Assembly (NCBI GenBank): GCA_017417385.1
Contig: JAFPZF010000080.1
Location: 1 to 42,526 of the forward strand
From: Bacteroidales bacterium
Lineage (GTDB): Bacteria > Bacteroidota > Bacteroidia > Bacteroidales > Marinilabiliaceae
Length of the DNA stretch: 42,526 nt
Reading direction: 5' to 3'
In this document: piece after piece, positions 25,346 through 33,079 of the stretch
Numbering within the stretch: the first letter of the stretch is position 1
Layout: each line of letters starts with the position of its first letter
The notes under the pieces: model-generated
Seen by the model: the letters and a program-made list of their open reading frames with translations, nothing else
Database searches by the model: none
What the model was told of the DNA's origin: nothing
Translations under genes and position numbers: made by a program

Positions 25346-25933
25346 TTATCCGAAGTGAGACATTAGGGAGCTAAGGTTGGAGGCGAAGAGCCTGACAGCG
25401 ATAGCGAGGAGGATGATGCCGAAGAACTTCTTGAGGACGTAGATGCCGTTGGCGCCGATCAGCTTGTTGATAAAGTCGACACTGCTGAGTACTACGTAGA
25501 CGATGATCGTATTGATAATCAGTGCTGCGACGACGGAGAGAGTGTCGAACTCGGCGCGGAGTGAGAGGAGCGTCGTGAAGGAGCCAGGTCCGGCGAGGAG
25601 CGGGAAGGCGAGGGGGACGATAGAGGCGGAGGACATATTATCGTTGCGGATAATATCCTTGCCGAGGACCATCTCGAGTCCGAGGATGAAGAGGACGAAG
25701 GCACCGGCGACAGCGAACGAGTTGATATCGACGCCGAAGAAGCCGAGGACAGCCTCACCGAGGAACATGAAAGTGAGGAGGATGATGAAAGCGACGAGGG
25801 CTGTCTGGAAAGGCTTGATGACAGTCCCGCGGTCTCGCATAGCCATGACGATAGGAATAGAGCCCAGGATATCGAGGACTGCGAAGAGGACGATCGTAGC
25901 GGAGAAAGTGTCTCTGATACTAAATTCGAGCAT
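25346..25933 (-). CDS. MarC family integral membrane protein
   Basis: This 195-residue protein has six hydrophobic helices. Typical MarC features are FSATIVLFAVLDILGSIPI near the start, GFFGVDINSFAVAGAFVLFILGLEMVLG, and IVPLAFPLLAGPGSFTTLL, followed by the polar helix VDFINKLIGANG. MarC proteins were once linked to multiple antibiotic resistance, but the role is unknown. A reading frame begins at 25960, yet the added nine residues (MTTIIYYYK) are not family-like; the ATG at 25933 gives MLEFSIRDTF. It is the first gene of the marC-rnhA-TPR-HD-DUF1294 unit. Confidence 0.9.
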   Translation of the reverse strand: MLEFSIRDTFSATIVLFAVLDILGSIPIVMAMRDRGTVIKPFQTALVAFIILLTFMFLGEAVLGFFGVDINSFAVAGAFVLFILGLEMVLGKDIIRNDNMSSASIVPLAFPLLAGPGSFTTLLSLRAEFDTLSVVAALIINTIIVYVVLSSVDFINKLIGANGIYVLKKFFGIILLAIAVRLFASNLSSLMSHFG

Positions 25934-25973
25934 TTTGTAGTAGTAAATTATTGTAGTCAATTAAGTTATATAA

Positions 25974-26008
25974 GGGAGCCGCCCGGAACAAGTCCGGGGT
26001 CGGCTCCC
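25974..26008. terminator. Strong GC-rich hairpin between the DASS gene and marC
   Basis: GGGAGCCG pairs with CGGCTCCC, and an inner CCGGA/TCCGG pairing closes a five-base loop. It follows the DASS stop codon on the minus strand and so may terminate that gene, although the following minus-strand bases TTATATAACTT are only moderately T-rich. A -7 box just before it (26019-26026) would place the hairpin in the marC leader instead. Confidence 0.6.
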
Positions 26009-26018
26009 AAATTGGCTG

Positions 26019-26026
26019 CAAATTTA
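26019..26026 (-). promoter_or_regulatory. -7 box TAAATTTG, candidate promoter of the marC operon
   Basis: This minus-strand TAnnTTTG match has TTTG 17 bases further upstream (26044-26047). It lies between the DASS stop codon and the strong hairpin, 85 bases before the marC ATG. Confidence 0.45.
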
Positions 26027-26037
26027 CGAAAGAAAAA

Positions 26038-27498
26038 TCAGAGCAAATCGTTAGTACTTGCAAAAATTGTGAATGTGTACCCAAGAATTAGGCCGATGAC
26101 ACCGACGAGGATGCCGATGAAGACCATATCCTTCTGCTTGAGGTAGCCAGTCGCGTGAGCGAGGGTGTTAGGCGGGGTGCTGATAGGCAGAGCCATAGCG
26201 AGGGAGGCGGAGATGGCGATACCGATAAGCATAGCGGACACGCCGCCGTAGGGAGCGAGGGAGTCTCCCATGCCGACGCCGACAGCGGCGAGGATAGGCA
26301 CGAGGAGGTTAGCGCTGGCGGTGTTGCTCATGAAGGTAGACATCGTGCAGCAGAGGAGGCCTGAGCCGCCGAGGACGAGGATAGGCGACCACTGGTCGAA
26401 CGGAATCGTCGTCACGATATGCTTGATGAGGCCGCTCTCCTGCATGCCGAGACCGAGGGCGAAGCCACCGGCGACGAGCCAGAGGACGTCCCAGTTGATA
26501 TTCTTCAGTTCCTCCTTGCCGATGATGCCAGTCGTCGCGAAGACGGCGAGCGGGATGAGGGCGACGACGTTGCTATTGACGCCCGTAAGTTTCTCGAAGG
26601 CCCAGAGGAGGATAGTCACCGTGAAGGTGATATAGACGATGATCGCCTTGCGGTCGGTCCGGAAAGAACCGTCGATCTGGAGTACGAAGCGGTCCTGCTT
26701 GAAGGGGTAGAGGTGGATGATCAGGAACCAGGCGATAGCCATCAGGATGATGACGAAGGGGACCATGACGCTCATCCAGGAGAGGAAGTCGATATGGACA
26801 TTGAGGTGTTCCTCGATATACTTGAGGGCGATAGCGTTAGGCGGAGTCCCGATAGGCGTCCCGATACCGCCGACGTTGGCAGCGATAGGGATACAGAGAG
26901 CGAGTGCAGTCTTGCCATTGTGGTCGTCGCCGAGCTGACGGAGGACCGGTGCCATGATGGCGAGCATCATAGCGGCGGTTGCCGTATTGCTCATGAACAT
27001 AGAGAAGAGCGCGGTCGAGACCATGAAGCCCATGAGAACCATCTCGCTCTTAGTCCCGAAAGGCTTGAGCATGACGCGGGCGAGGTTGAGGTCGAGGCCG
27101 ACCTTAGTAGCGCCTATAGCGAGGGCGAAGCCGCCCATGAAGAGCATGACGATAGGGTCGGCGAAGGTTGCCATGATGCTCTTGAAAGGAATCAGTTTGC
27201 CGAACTGCTCGGCGCCGAGCTCGTTGGTATAGTTAAGGAAAGAGAACTGCGAATTGGAGACCATGAGGAGCATGAGGACGATGAGGGAGACGGAAGTCGT
27301 CCAGATAGGGATAGCCTCGAGGATCCACATAAGTGCGGCGAAGATGAAGAGAGCGATGACACGCTGCTCGATGACCGTCAGGCCGTCCATGCAGTAGACT
27401 TCGGGAGGCACTACGAGTGCGAGTAGCGACAGTCCGATAGAGATAAGAAGTTTGATAGCCTTACTATTACTATCACTTGCAGTTTTCTTGGATTCCAT
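26038..27498 (-). CDS. DASS/SLC13 family sodium:anion symporter
   Basis: The 486-residue transporter has about twelve membrane segments. Its N-terminus is ISIGLSLLALVVPP, then IFAALMWILEAIPIWTTSVSLIVLMLL. The first substrate/sodium SNT motif lies in MFMSNTATAAMMLAIMAPV (about 169-187), and the second in STFMSNTASANLLVPILAAV. NVGGIGTPIGTPPNAIALKYI is the typical hairpin-loop segment, and LAMALPISTPPNTLAHATG the second one. Members import C4-dicarboxylates, citrate, sulfate or phosphate with Na+; the particular anion cannot be read. It has its own strong promoter. Confidence 0.92.
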   Translation of the reverse strand: MESKKTASDSNSKAIKLLISIGLSLLALVVPPEVYCMDGLTVIEQRVIALFIFAALMWILEAIPIWTTSVSLIVLMLLMVSNSQFSFLNYTNELGAEQFGKLIPFKSIMATFADPIVMLFMGGFALAIGATKVGLDLNLARVMLKPFGTKSEMVLMGFMVSTALFSMFMSNTATAAMMLAIMAPVLRQLGDDHNGKTALALCIPIAANVGGIGTPIGTPPNAIALKYIEEHLNVHIDFLSWMSVMVPFVIILMAIAWFLIIHLYPFKQDRFVLQIDGSFRTDRKAIIVYITFTVTILLWAFEKLTGVNSNVVALIPLAVFATTGIIGKEELKNINWDVLWLVAGGFALGLGMQESGLIKHIVTTIPFDQWSPILVLGGSGLLCCTMSTFMSNTASANLLVPILAAVGVGMGDSLAPYGGVSAMLIGIAISASLAMALPISTPPNTLAHATGYLKQKDMVFIGILVGVIGLILGYTFTIFASTNDLL

Positions 27499-27579
27499 TT
27501 GCCTATGATTATACTAATAGCCTAGAAAAAAATGGTGGAGGCGATGCACTAGAGTCCGTCTCCGACTCCCATTTCGGGG

Positions 27580-27610
27580 CAAAGATACCAAAGATTTCTT
27601 AGCAATCAAA
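27580..27610 (-). promoter_or_regulatory. Full Bacteroidetes promoter (TTTG-N19-TATCTTTG) for the DASS gene
   Basis: On the minus strand, TTTG (27607-27610) is followed after exactly 19 bases by TATCTTTG (27580-27587). This is the best match to the consensus seen in the window. The leader to the ATG at 27498 is about 75 bases. Confidence 0.8.
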
Positions 27611-27742
27611 AGGGAAGTTAAAATTTGTTGTACGGCGCGAAAGGAAGATAGATTGCCCTAAGAGAGGAGTGGAAATCAGAATGGGCGATAAGGGAAAGAG
27701 GAGTAGGGTAGGAAGGTAGAGTGGAGTGTGTGTGGAGAGGCG

Positions 27743-27780
27743 AAAAAAGACCCGCCGACGTGGAGGCATGTCGGCGGGTC
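27743..27780 (-). terminator. Perfect rho-independent terminator of the S8 protease gene
   Basis: On the minus strand GACCCGCCGAC pairs with GTCGGCGGGTC over 11 base pairs with a 10-base loop, followed by six Ts. It lies 28 bases past the protease stop codon. The purine-rich stretch 27611-27742 between it and the DASS promoter contains nothing else recognised. Confidence 0.9.
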
Positions 27781-27808
27781 GGGGGAATGGAGGGTACAAG
27801 ATTTTTTG

Positions 27809-29914
27809 TTAGTAAGCGAGAACCTTCTTGCCGCCCGAGATATAGAGACCGTGGCGATTCATCTGGCGCACCTTTCTGCCAGTGAGGTCGTAGGTGTCGG
27901 AGTCGGTAAGGACATTCTTCGGATTACGGATAGAAGAAGGATTGTCGAGGACATAGAGGATGGAGGCCATAGCGTCTACCTTGCCAGCGCCAAACTTCTC
28001 AGGGCTTGCCGTGACAAATTCGTCTTTAATCGCATTGGCGACGAGGGCCGTCTTGATCTCAGCAGGGGAGAGGTTCGGATTGGCCTCGAGGAGGAGAGCG
28101 ACGATGCCGGAGACGCAAGGAGTTGACATGGACGTGCCGTCCATAGCGCCGTAGAAGGCGCCGTCGTGAGCCATACCTTCAGCGGGAGTCTTGTCAGGCT
28201 CTATGGACTCGGTGTCGTAGCGGTTGATAGCTGCGATGACGGAGACACCCGGAGCGGAGATAGTCGGGACAGTGACGCCGTTGAGTGCCGTCCCGTAGCT
28301 GGAGAAGTCTGCGATGTCTCCGACGGTAGTATACTCGTCGGTCGTCGGCTGCGAGTAGGTGTCTCTGATGATGTCGGTACCGGAGTAGGCTCCGACCGTT
28401 ATGATGCCTGGTGTCGTCGTCCAGTCGTCGAAACTCATCAAGTCGTCGCCCTTGACGAAGCCCTTGAGGCCACTGTCTTCGAAGCCGCTGAGGGCGTCGT
28501 CCCAAGCGTCGATCTCAGTGTCGGCAGCGCCGACGATGTTGAGGGCGAGGCCATAGCCATCGTCGATGCCTCCATTGACCAATACAGACACTTCAGTCTG
28601 GTCGATGTCAGGGTCGTACATCGTCCCGTAGAGGATGTCGCCGAAGAAGCCGCCGACGATTTTCTCCTCCTCGAGTATTTGAGAGGAGAAGACCTTCTCC
28701 TCGTCGGTTTCGGCAGTAGAGGAGACGAAGGGGAAGCGGTAGAGGATACTGCCGGTCGTCGTATTGATAATGTCGATAGACACTGCGAGGTCGGCCTTTT
28801 TGCGGCTGAAGGCAGAGATCTCGCTTTCGAGGGAGTAGGAGTAGGTGTTGAGGACCATCTTCATCGTGTCGTTGTTGGCGGAGAGCTTCTTGTAGGCGTG
28901 GAGCGGGAAGCCGGCCTGGTTGCCGGCGGACATGACGATAGGGATGCCCATGTCGACGACGTCCTGGAGCAGTTCGGGCATGTCTCCCTTGCCGTTGTGA
29001 GGGCCCTCGCAAGTTCCGAGGCTCATAGAGATGACGGCAGGCTTGTCGCTATTCCTCACGTAGTCTGTAATGAAGAGAATAGAGCCGAGCACGAGGTCGT
29101 TGAGTTCAGGTGCGTCCACTTCTTCTTCTTCTTCCTCCTCTTCAAGATCGTTGTCGATGTCCTCTTCAGCCTCGTCGTCTGGGATATAGCAGATGACGAT
29201 GTCGGCGTCTGGTGCCATGCCGCCGTAGCCGTTCCAATGAGAGCCGGCGGCGGTAGAGGTAGTATGCGTGCCGTGGCTCTCGGCGGTGTTGTCGGTAGTG
29301 AGTGTGGCGATAGCATCAGGGGTGAGGTAGGCGGAGCCCGGCAATTCGAAAGACTCGCCGTCGTCTTTGACGGTCACCTTAGAGCCATTGTTGTCGAGGT
29401 AGGAGTAGACCGCCTTGATGCGCGAGTTGCCGTTGGCGTCGGAGAAGGCTGGGTGCTGGAAGTCGAAGCCGCCGTCGATCATACAGACCGTGACACCCTT
29501 GCCGGTGAAAGCCTGCGGGAGTGGCTGAGAGGCGTTGAGGACGTCGTCGACCCTTGAAAGCCTGCGGGAGTTGTCGGTGCGCAGCTTTGCACCGTGAGGC
29601 ATGGCGATACGCTTGACAGCGTCGAGAGCCTCGATCCTCTTGAGACTATCGACAGGGGCCTTGCCGATGACATGGCGGCCGATGATGCCGGAGACCTTGA
29701 CGCCCATAGACTTAAGCGTCTTGGCGAGGGCCTTAGCGTCCGCCTTGCTGGTGCGGATCATGACCGTCAGAGAGTCGGAGGATGCTGACGCCGACTTGTT
29801 GCCGGTCCTCAAAGACATGTGTCTGCGGATGTCTGGAGCCATCTTGCTCTGAGCGAATGAATTGACGCCAATGAGGGTGGCGAGAATCAGCGAAAAGATG
29901 TACTTAATTTTCAT
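27809..29914 (-). CDS. Secreted subtilisin-like (S8) serine protease with C-terminal sorting-like tail
   Basis: The 701-residue protein has a signal peptide (MKIKYIFSLILATLIGVNSFAQ). An inhibitor-like propeptide follows with SLTVMIRTSKADAKALAKTL and VSGIIGRHVIGKAPVDSL. The S8 catalytic triad is Asp (about 147) in VTVCMIDGGFDFQHPAF, His (about 212) in ESHGTHTTSTAAG and Ser (about 599) in MDGTSMSTPCVSGIVALLLE. Between His and Ser is an inserted acidic run of Asp/Glu (about 251-268). The end, YDLTGRKVRQMNRHGLYISGGKK, resembles the C-terminal domain of secreted Prevotella/Bacteroides proteins and suggests export to the surface. It probably digests host or dietary protein. Confidence 0.93.
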   Translation of the reverse strand: MKIKYIFSLILATLIGVNSFAQSKMAPDIRRHMSLRTGNKSASASSDSLTVMIRTSKADAKALAKTLKSMGVKVSGIIGRHVIGKAPVDSLKRIEALDAVKRIAMPHGAKLRTDNSRRLSRVDDVLNASQPLPQAFTGKGVTVCMIDGGFDFQHPAFSDANGNSRIKAVYSYLDNNGSKVTVKDDGESFELPGSAYLTPDAIATLTTDNTAESHGTHTTSTAAGSHWNGYGGMAPDADIVICYIPDDEAEEDIDNDLEEEEEEEEVDAPELNDLVLGSILFITDYVRNSDKPAVISMSLGTCEGPHNGKGDMPELLQDVVDMGIPIVMSAGNQAGFPLHAYKKLSANNDTMKMVLNTYSYSLESEISAFSRKKADLAVSIDIINTTTGSILYRFPFVSSTAETDEEKVFSSQILEEEKIVGGFFGDILYGTMYDPDIDQTEVSVLVNGGIDDGYGLALNIVGAADTEIDAWDDALSGFEDSGLKGFVKGDDLMSFDDWTTTPGIITVGAYSGTDIIRDTYSQPTTDEYTTVGDIADFSSYGTALNGVTVPTISAPGVSVIAAINRYDTESIEPDKTPAEGMAHDGAFYGAMDGTSMSTPCVSGIVALLLEANPNLSPAEIKTALVANAIKDEFVTASPEKFGAGKVDAMASILYVLDNPSSIRNPKNVLTDSDTYDLTGRKVRQMNRHGLYISGGKKVLAY

Positions 29915-29974
29915 AGCTACACAACAATTAGTAATTCACTGATTGATTGATACGCAAGAGCGGGAAGAAGGTTG

Positions 29975-29982
29975 CAAAATGA
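29975..29982 (-). promoter_or_regulatory. Weak -7 box (TCATTTTG) for the S8 protease gene
   Basis: This has one mismatch to TAnnTTTG, 60 bases before the protease ATG. No better candidate exists between 29915 and the repeat at 29999. Confidence 0.25.
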
Positions 29983-29998
29983 AAGTAGGAGGGTGAAG

Positions 29999-30111
29999 CA
30001 ATTAGGAATTAGGAATTAGGGTCGGAGAGGGGGGCAGGTCTAATAAAGGTCTAACCCAATTCAATTAGGAATTAGGAATTAGCGATTAGGAATGAGGAAT
30101 GGTGAGGAATG
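29999..30111 (+). repeat. Copy of the AT-rich intergenic repeat family
   Basis: Tandem AATTAGGAATTAGG units are followed by GTCGGAGAGG, then CAGGTCTAATAAAGGTCTAA and further CAATTAGGAATTAGG units. The GGTCTAAT block matches those near 1065-1095 (inverted) and 42026-42045. In this copy the block is an internal duplication of AGGTCTAA. The 305-base gap between the S8 and rhuM genes otherwise holds only TAATTTAG near 30166, a one-mismatch -7 box for rhuM. Confidence 0.65.
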
Positions 30112-30219
30112 CCATTCGCAGGAGGAAAGGCCTGTGATTATTGCAGTAGGATAATACGACGGAAAGTAGTAATTTAGGCTTGCCGATAGCACGGAGTTGA
30201 ATCCAGAAGAAGGACAACG

Positions 30220-31239
30220 ATGAACAACAACGAGATACAATTTCTCCTATACAGCCTGCCCGAGGAGGAGGGGCGTGTGCAAGTCGTCGTCAAAGACGAG
30301 ACGATATGGTGCACGCAAAAGGCCATGGCGCAACTATTTGGCGTTGGCGTTCCTGCCATAAGCAAGCATTTGAAGAATATTCTCGAGGAAGGAGAATTGG
30401 ACGAAAAAGTGGTTGTTTCCAAAATGGAAATAACCACTCAACATGGCGCAATGGAGGGGAAAACTCAAAAGAGCGCGACTGCATTCTACTCTCTCGATGC
30501 CATAATCTCCGTTGGCTATCGAGTGTCGTCGGCACGAGCGACGAAGTTCCGCCAGTGGGCAACAAAGGTACTCAACGAGTATATCCGCAAGGGCTTTGTT
30601 CTCGACGACGGCAGACTGAAACAAGGAACGGCAGTATTTGGTGTGGACTATTTCCGCGAACTCCTCGAGAGAGTTCGCTCGATACGCGCAAGTGAGCGTC
30701 GAATCTGGCAGCAGATAACAGACATATATGCCGAGTGCAGCATAGACTTCGACAAGAACGCGCCTACGACACACGACTTCTACGCCATGATTCAGAACTG
30801 CTTCCACTATGCCATAACGGGCAAGACGGCAGCGCAGATCGTCTTCGACAGTGCTGACCACACCCAGGAACACATGGGGCTCACGACGTGGAAGAACGCC
30901 CCCGATGGACGAGTGCTGAAGAGTGACGTCTCGATAGCGAAGAACTATATACCAGAGAAGGAGATACGCCAGCTCGAGCGAGCCGTGACATCGTATTTCG
31001 ACTACATAGAGAATCAGATAGAGCGGCATAATGCTTTCACTATGGAGCAGTTTGCGGCGAGCGTGAATAAATTTCTGACGTTCAACGACTACAAGATTCT
31101 GCCAGACAAAGGCCATATCTCCGCCGCAGAAGCCAAAGAGAAGGCAGAGAGCGAATACGACATATTCAACAAGACGCAGCGCATCGACTCGGACTTCGAC
31201 AAAGAGGTAAGAGGGATGATGGGGAAGGGAGGAGAATAG
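30220..31239 (+). CDS. rhuM: RhuM family protein (virulence_RhuM)
   Basis: This 339-residue protein starts MNNNEIQFLLYSLPEEEGRV. The N-terminal DNA-binding-like part carries DETIWCTQKAMAQLFGVGVPAISKHLKNI (about 27-55), which looks like a helix-turn-helix. The RhuM core follows, with FYSLDAIISVGYRVSSARATKFRQWATKVLNEYI (about 89-122). RIWQQITDIYAECSIDFDKN, NCFHYAITGKTAAQIV, and GLTTWKNAPDGRVLKSDVSIAKNYI come after that. The last complete segment is FLTFNDYKILPDKGHISAAEAKEKAESEYDIFN. RhuM genes are often lodged inside type I restriction-modification loci; biochemical function is unknown. It is 12 bases before the YhcG-like nuclease gene. Confidence 0.93.
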   Translation: MNNNEIQFLLYSLPEEEGRVQVVVKDETIWCTQKAMAQLFGVGVPAISKHLKNILEEGELDEKVVVSKMEITTQHGAMEGKTQKSATAFYSLDAIISVGYRVSSARATKFRQWATKVLNEYIRKGFVLDDGRLKQGTAVFGVDYFRELLERVRSIRASERRIWQQITDIYAECSIDFDKNAPTTHDFYAMIQNCFHYAITGKTAAQIVFDSADHTQEHMGLTTWKNAPDGRVLKSDVSIAKNYIPEKEIRQLERAVTSYFDYIENQIERHNAFTMEQFAASVNKFLTFNDYKILPDKGHISAAEAKEKAESEYDIFNKTQRIDSDFDKEVRGMMGKGGE

Positions 31240-31251
31240 AAGCTGAAAAAC

Positions 31252-32361
31252 ATGAATAAAGTCAAAATGACAAAGCAACAGACGACAGAAATGGCAACTA
31301 TGCAGGGAGAGCTATTTCAAGATGCATGTTCCATAATCGAACAAGCTCAGGCTGCTGCATACCGTTCCGTAAATGAGACCATTATCAAACGCAATTGGCT
31401 TCTCGGCTTACGCATTCAGCGCGAAGTCTTGAAGGAACAACGTGCAGAGTATGGAGAGCAGGTAGTCAAGAAACTAGCAGAGGAACTGACCGTGAAATAT
31501 GGTAGAGGTTTCAAAAAGTCCAATCTTTACTCGTTTGTTTCCTTTTACCAAAGTCATTCAGACTTTTTCCAATCACTGACTGGAAAATCTATAGACTCGC
31601 CCGATGTTGAGATTTTCCAATCACTGACTGGAAAATCTCCAATCCGCCTATCATGGACGCATTATTGCATTATCCTTCAAGAGCAGGATGCCGATGCCCG
31701 TGTATGGTATGAAAACGAGGCTGCAAACGAGATGTGGAGCACTCGCACCCTTCAGCGCAATGTGTCTTCGCAATATTATCACCGTCTGCTACAATCGCAA
31801 GATAAAGCCATCGTACATGACGAAATGGTGAAACTGACCAAGCCGTTGCAGGATAAGTTGGAGTACATGAAGAATCCTGTCGTGGCAGAGTTCCTTGGAT
31901 TCAAGAGCAATCCAAACTACACGGAGAGCAACTTGGAGCAGAGCATCATTGACCATCTTGTACCTTTCTTGATGGAATTGGGGAAGGGCTTTGCATTCGT
32001 CGATCGACAGAAGCATATACATACCGAGAAGGAAGATTATTATATCGACCTTGTTTTCTACAATTACCACCTTCGATGCTTTATAGACCTAAAGACTACA
32101 AAGCTGCGCTATCAGGATGTGGGGCAGATGGATATGTATGTCAAGATGTACGATGAACTGGTGCGCCCCGAAGGTCACAACCCGACCATTGGCATATTGC
32201 TATGTGCCGATACAGACGAGGACGTGGCTCACTATTCAGTATTGAATGGAAACGAACAACTGTTTGCTGCTAAGTATCTTACCTATATGCCAACACAAGA
32301 AGAACTGCGCCGAGAGATAGAGCAGCAAAAGGAATTCTACAGACTTCAAAATGAGAAGTGA
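31252..32361 (+). CDS. DUF1016/PDDEXK nuclease domain protein (YhcG type)
   Basis: The 369-residue protein has an N-terminal DUF1016_N helical domain (NWLLGLRIQREVLKEQ, KYGRGFKKSNLYSFVSFYQ, LSWTHYCIILQEQDADARVWYENEAA). The C-terminal PD-(D/E)XK fold contains FAFVDRQKHIHTEKEDYYIDLVFYNYHLRCFIDLKTTK (about 244-281). The Asp of YYIDLVFYN and the D-x-K of IDLKT are the active site; LGEFKPEDVGQM-like LRYQDVGQMDMYV follows. This is a compact nuclease found next to type I restriction genes. An in-frame duplication of FQSLTGKS separates the two domains. The codons are A/T-richer than the window average. Confidence 0.93.
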   Translation: MNKVKMTKQQTTEMATMQGELFQDACSIIEQAQAAAYRSVNETIIKRNWLLGLRIQREVLKEQRAEYGEQVVKKLAEELTVKYGRGFKKSNLYSFVSFYQSHSDFFQSLTGKSIDSPDVEIFQSLTGKSPIRLSWTHYCIILQEQDADARVWYENEAANEMWSTRTLQRNVSSQYYHRLLQSQDKAIVHDEMVKLTKPLQDKLEYMKNPVVAEFLGFKSNPNYTESNLEQSIIDHLVPFLMELGKGFAFVDRQKHIHTEKEDYYIDLVFYNYHLRCFIDLKTTKLRYQDVGQMDMYVKMYDELVRPEGHNPTIGILLCADTDEDVAHYSVLNGNEQLFAAKYLTYMPTQEELRREIEQQKEFYRLQNEK

Positions 32362-32368
32362 TATGGAA

Positions 32369-32809
32369 ATGAAGAGATATTAATTATCTGACGTTGCCAA
32401 GGTTGAGATTAGCAGCGTTGACAAGAAAACTAAAGATGGTGAAACGCTTGTAAGGCGAGAAGGAAAGTATGTTCCTATTATACGTCTACTATCGGTATGT
32501 CCGTATGATATTGGAGCTGACACATATCTTCATCAGATAATCTCTCGTATGACTTTCAAAAAGAACGGCTCTGTTCGGCAGCAAGTAACTGTTCCGGAAT
32601 TGTCTATAATGCAAATTCCATATCCATCTCAACAAGAACTTGTTAGATATGAAGAAATGACACGTCCGCTTATTCAGCAAATAAACCAAAATAAGAATGA
32701 AAATCGATACTTGACTAAGCAGCGTGACGAGCTCCTGCCTCTTCTAATGAACGGTCAAGTGGAAGTGTCAGATGTTGAGAAAGAAGTTCAGATGGCGGCA
32801 GAATCGTAG
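32369..32809 (+). pseudogene. hsdS: Degenerate type I restriction specificity subunit (HsdS-like)
   Basis: An ATG at 32369 reads MKRY and then TAA (32381-32383). The same frame continues without interruption to 32809 as LSDVAKVEISSVDKKTKDGE, the typical first strand of an HsdS target-recognition domain. It then jumps within a few residues to the last part of such a protein, VRQQVTVPELSIMQIPYPSQ, and a C-terminal coiled helix NENRYLTKQRDELLPLLMNG. A whole HsdS is about 400 residues, so most of the recognition domains are deleted and the start is cut off by a Lys-to-stop change. The start follows the nuclease gene by 7 bases. An ATG at 32549 could yield an 86-residue tail fragment. Confidence 0.8.
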
Positions 32810-32835
32810 GCAGGATATGGGGTGTCGTAGGGAAT

Positions 32836-33072
32836 TTAGGCAGCCTTACCTATTTCGTAAAGATATTCGGGTGCGAAATCTGCACCATTTTCCCATTCCA
32901 CAGTGTTGAACTTAATGCAGAACCTCTTGAAAAAGTCAATATTGCGCAAAGGTTCAAACACTTCTCCTACGAGTGAAGAACCAAGATCTGCAATTCTGAC
33001 TTCACCATTATTGAAGAATAGGCGAAGGCGATAACCATCTATATATTCTGCTTTTATAACTTCAAGAAACAT
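32836..33072 (-). CDS. DUF2442 domain protein
   Basis: This 78-residue protein contains VIKAEYIDGYRLRLFFNNGEVRIADLGSSL, FEPLRNIDFFKRFCIKFNTVEWENGADFAPEYLYE, the complete DUF2442 fold (G-E/D-x-R-x-x-D-L and W-x-N-G-x-D-xxP-E-xL). Such proteins are regularly encoded next to DUF4160 genes in what look like toxin-antitoxin-type pairs, but function is untested. It lies 7 bases downstream of the DUF4160 gene on the same strand and converges with the hsdS remnant. Confidence 0.88.
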   Translation of the reverse strand: MFLEVIKAEYIDGYRLRLFFNNGEVRIADLGSSLVGEVFEPLRNIDFFKRFCIKFNTVEWENGADFAPEYLYEIGKAA

Positions 33073-33079
33073 AAGAATA

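Noticed and set aside
28166-29557. A 463-codon plus-strand frame inside the S8 protease
   Set aside because: It is a Val/Asp/Glu-rich antisense frame of a gene with the complete catalytic triad; no family signature.
29999-30111. Insertion sequence ends
   Set aside because: No transposase frame, target duplication or terminal inverted repeat could be identified; classed as intergenic repeat.
32381-32383. Stop-codon readthrough or recoding at the TAA in the HsdS frame
   Set aside because: The protein is also internally deleted, so decay explains both defects; no recoding signal is seen.
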